Part shown: positions 4,923-6,548 of the stretch, one piece after another
Layout: the number at the start of each line of letters is the position of its first letter
Numbering within the stretch: the first letter of the stretch is position 1
Source: an uncultured Eubacteriales bacterium
GTDB taxonomy: Bacteria > Bacillota > Clostridia > Monoglobales > Monoglobaceae
DNA length: 6,548 bases
Direction of reading: 5' to 3'
NCBI GenBank assembly: GCA_900555375.1
Contig: USLC01000047.1
Location: 1 to 6,548 of the forward strand
Program-made: the position numbers and the translations under genes
Notes under the pieces: generated by a model
What the model saw: the letters and a program-made list of their open reading frames with translations, nothing else
Told to the model about the DNA's origin: nothing
The model's database searches: none

Positions 4923-6548
4923 TTATTCCCCCTTTTCCATTGCTCCGAACGGACATACGTTAAAACAAAGTCCGCAGCCGTTGCATTGAGTTTCGTCTAT
5001 GTTTATACTTTCTCCGTCGAAAGAAATCGCCGGGCAGCCAAGCTTCATACACATTTTACACTTTCTGCACTTGTCATTTATTACACACTTTCCCGTGTAC
5101 TTAACTTTTTTAAGCAAAGCACAGGGTCTCTGAGCGATTATAACCGACGGCTCGTCACGCTCCGTCTCTTCTTTAACAACCTTTTCAAAATTCTTAACAT
5201 CAAACGGGTCGGCTACAACAACATTCTTTACACCGATTGCTTTACATAAAGTGACGAGATTTACCTGAACTGTCTCTTCACCCCTGATTGTATAGCCTGT
5301 TGTCGGGTTATCCTGATGACCCGTCATACCCGTAATGGAGTTATCGAGAATAATAACAGTATTTGCACCTTTATTATATACAATGTCGATAAGCCCCGTT
5401 ATACCCGAATGTATAAAGGTAGAGTCGCCTATAACCGATACAAGCTTTTTGTTAAATTCCTTGCCGCGTGCCTTTGCCATACCCAAAGCCGCACTGACAG
5501 AAGCGCCCATACAAATCGTTGTATCAACACTCTCCAGCGGAGCAACCGCACCCAAAGTATAGCAGCCGATATCACCCGACACAACCAAGCCAAGCTTTTT
5601 AAGCACATAAAACGTGCCTCTGTGCGGACATCCCGCACACATAACGGGCGGACGAACGGGAATATCCTCATCTATGCCGCTGTACTCTGCCGCGTCCTCG
5701 TTGAGTATTACTGACTTTATCATTGCCGGAGTATATTCGCCAAGAAGAGTAAACTTCTCTTTTCCGATAACATCTAAGCCTATCGCCCTGCAATGCTTCT
5801 CGATTATCGGGTCAAGCTCTTCCACCACATATACAACATCACACTTTTCCGCAAAATCGCGTATAAGCTTTTCGGGCATAGGATATACCATACCAAGCTT
5901 TAAATAATTAACTTTGTCTCCAAGCGCCTCTTTTGCGTACATATATGCTATTCCCGCCGTAATAACGCCGATTTTGCTTCCGTTATCCTCTATTTTGTTA
6001 AGCTCGCTTGTTTCGGCAAACTTCTTAAGCTCTGCTATGCGCGCCTCAACATCAATGTGCCGCTTTATCGCCTTTGCGGGCATCATAACATATTTGTCAA
6101 TATTCTTCTTATAAGGCTTAAGCTGATATTCGGTCGGTTCGCACTCTTCAACAAGGCTCTGCGAATGCGAAACCCTTGTTGAAAGCCTGATAAACACGGG
6201 CGTGTCAAACCTTTCGCTAAGCTCAAACGCCGTCTTTGTAAACTCTTTACATTCGCCCGAATCGGCGGGTTCAAACATCATAATTTTAGATGCTTCGGCA
6301 TAATGCCTTGAGTCCTGCTCATTCTGAGATGAGTGCATACCGGGGTCATCGGCAACGCAAAACACCAATCCGCCGTTCACTCCGGTATAGCTGACTGTAA
6401 ACACGGGGTCAGCCATAACGTTTAAGCCGACGTGCTTCATACACGACATACTTCTTGCGCCCGCAATTGACGCGCCGATTGCAACCTCTGCCGCAACCTT
6501 CTCGTTCGGCGCCCACTCGGCGTAAATATCCTGATATTTAACTATATT
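4923..6548 (-). CDS. iorA: Indolepyruvate oxidoreductase subunit alpha, C-terminal 541 residues (runs off the right edge)
   Basis: This thiamine-diphosphate, iron-sulphur subunit carries the catalytic centre of indolepyruvate:ferredoxin oxidoreductase. The frame stays open from 6548. Its first residues, including DIYAEWAPNEKVAAEVAIGA, align with the family interior, so the ATG at 6449 is internal and about 35-40 N-terminal residues lie outside. Counting from the ATG at 6449, the pyrimidine-domain segment VADDPGMHSSQNEQDSRHYA is at 32-51. CAGCPHRG is at 271-278. The thiamine motif begins at GDST (341-344), with the LDNSITGMTG segment at 368-377. Two [4Fe-4S] motifs of the CxxCxxC type end the protein: C461, C464, C467 and C472, then C489, C492, C495 and C499. 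All cluster cysteines are present, so the enzyme appears functional. It is the first visible gene of the iorA-iorB-paaK-ACT operon; the promoter is beyond the window. Confidence 0.96.
   Translation of the reverse strand, partial: NIVKYQDIYAEWAPNEKVAAEVAIGASIAGARSMSCMKHVGLNVMADPVFTVSYTGVNGGLVFCVADDPGMHSSQNEQDSRHYAEASKIMMFEPADSGECKEFTKTAFELSERFDTPVFIRLSTRVSHSQSLVEECEPTEYQLKPYKKNIDKYVMMPAKAIKRHIDVEARIAELKKFAETSELNKIEDNGSKIGVITAGIAYMYAKEALGDKVNYLKLGMVYPMPEKLIRDFAEKCDVVYVVEELDPIIEKHCRAIGLDVIGKEKFTLLGEYTPAMIKSVILNEDAAEYSGIDEDIPVRPPVMCAGCPHRGTFYVLKKLGLVVSGDIGCYTLGAVAPLESVDTTICMGASVSAALGMAKARGKEFNKKLVSVIGDSTFIHSGITGLIDIVYNKGANTVIILDNSITGMTGHQDNPTTGYTIRGEETVQVNLVTLCKAIGVKNVVVADPFDVKNFEKVVKEETERDEPSVIIAQRPCALLKKVKYTGKCVINDKCRKCKMCMKLGCPAISFDGESINIDETQCNGCGLCFNVCPFGAMEKGE

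Noticed and set aside
4635..5249. Plus-strand 204-codon frame opposite iorB and iorA
   Set aside because: It is a shadow frame over two strongly supported genes, with no promoter, ribosome binding site or recognisable domain.
6447..6449. ATG at 6449 as the true start of iorA
   Set aside because: The frame stays open to base 6548 and the 33 upstream residues match the interior of IorA, so the start is beyond the window.
1..6548. tRNA or rRNA genes, CRISPR arrays, insertion-sequence transposases, recombinases
   Set aside because: No cloverleaf or rRNA-like stretch, no regularly spaced direct repeats, and no transposase or recombinase motifs were seen on either strand.

Overview
The window looks like chromosomal DNA from an anaerobic, spore-forming member of the Clostridia (Bacillota). 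The reasons are a recognisable SpoIVA, a ferredoxin-linked indolepyruvate oxidoreductase, strong AGGAG-type ribosome binding sites, and a sequence resembling a sigma-E promoter in front of spoIVA. No closer taxonomic placement can be justified from the sequence alone.

Right part (about 1272-6548, minus strand). This is ordinary host DNA, visibly richer in G+C than the left part. Reading right to left, it holds iorA (its N-terminus lies beyond the right edge), iorB, a PaaK-type arylacetate-CoA ligase and a small tandem ACT-domain protein. These sit tightly spaced as one operon for aromatic 2-oxo acid and arylacetate metabolism. IorAB would oxidise aryl pyruvates to arylacetyl-CoA with reduction of ferredoxin. 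PaaK would interconvert arylacetate and its CoA ester. The ACT protein is a plausible aromatic amino acid sensor. Next comes spoIVA, with its own apparent sigma-E promoter. Its coding frame matches SpoIVA up to residue 403, then departs from the family and stops after 10 unrelated residues. Roughly the last 85-90 residues expected of the family are absent.

Left part (1 to about 1271). This is AT-rich accessory DNA that abuts the broken end of spoIVA. It carries two divergent genes. One is a DUF4365-type protein on the minus strand, cut by the left edge, with residues compatible with a PD-(D/E)xK nuclease fold. The other is a PRiA4_ORF3-family protein on the plus strand. Between them lie two back-to-back consensus promoters, each with 17-bp spacing, separated by a perfect 47-bp inverted repeat that almost touches both -35 boxes. 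A hairpin terminator lies between the PRiA4_ORF3 gene and the truncated spoIVA.

Interpretation (inference): foreign DNA has inserted into, or replaced, the 3' end of spoIVA. Either sporulation is lost, or the gene is split by an intervening element of the skin type. No recombinase and no second spoIVA fragment are visible here, so the window cannot decide between these. The most unusual local structure is the palindrome-centred divergent control region at 431-538.
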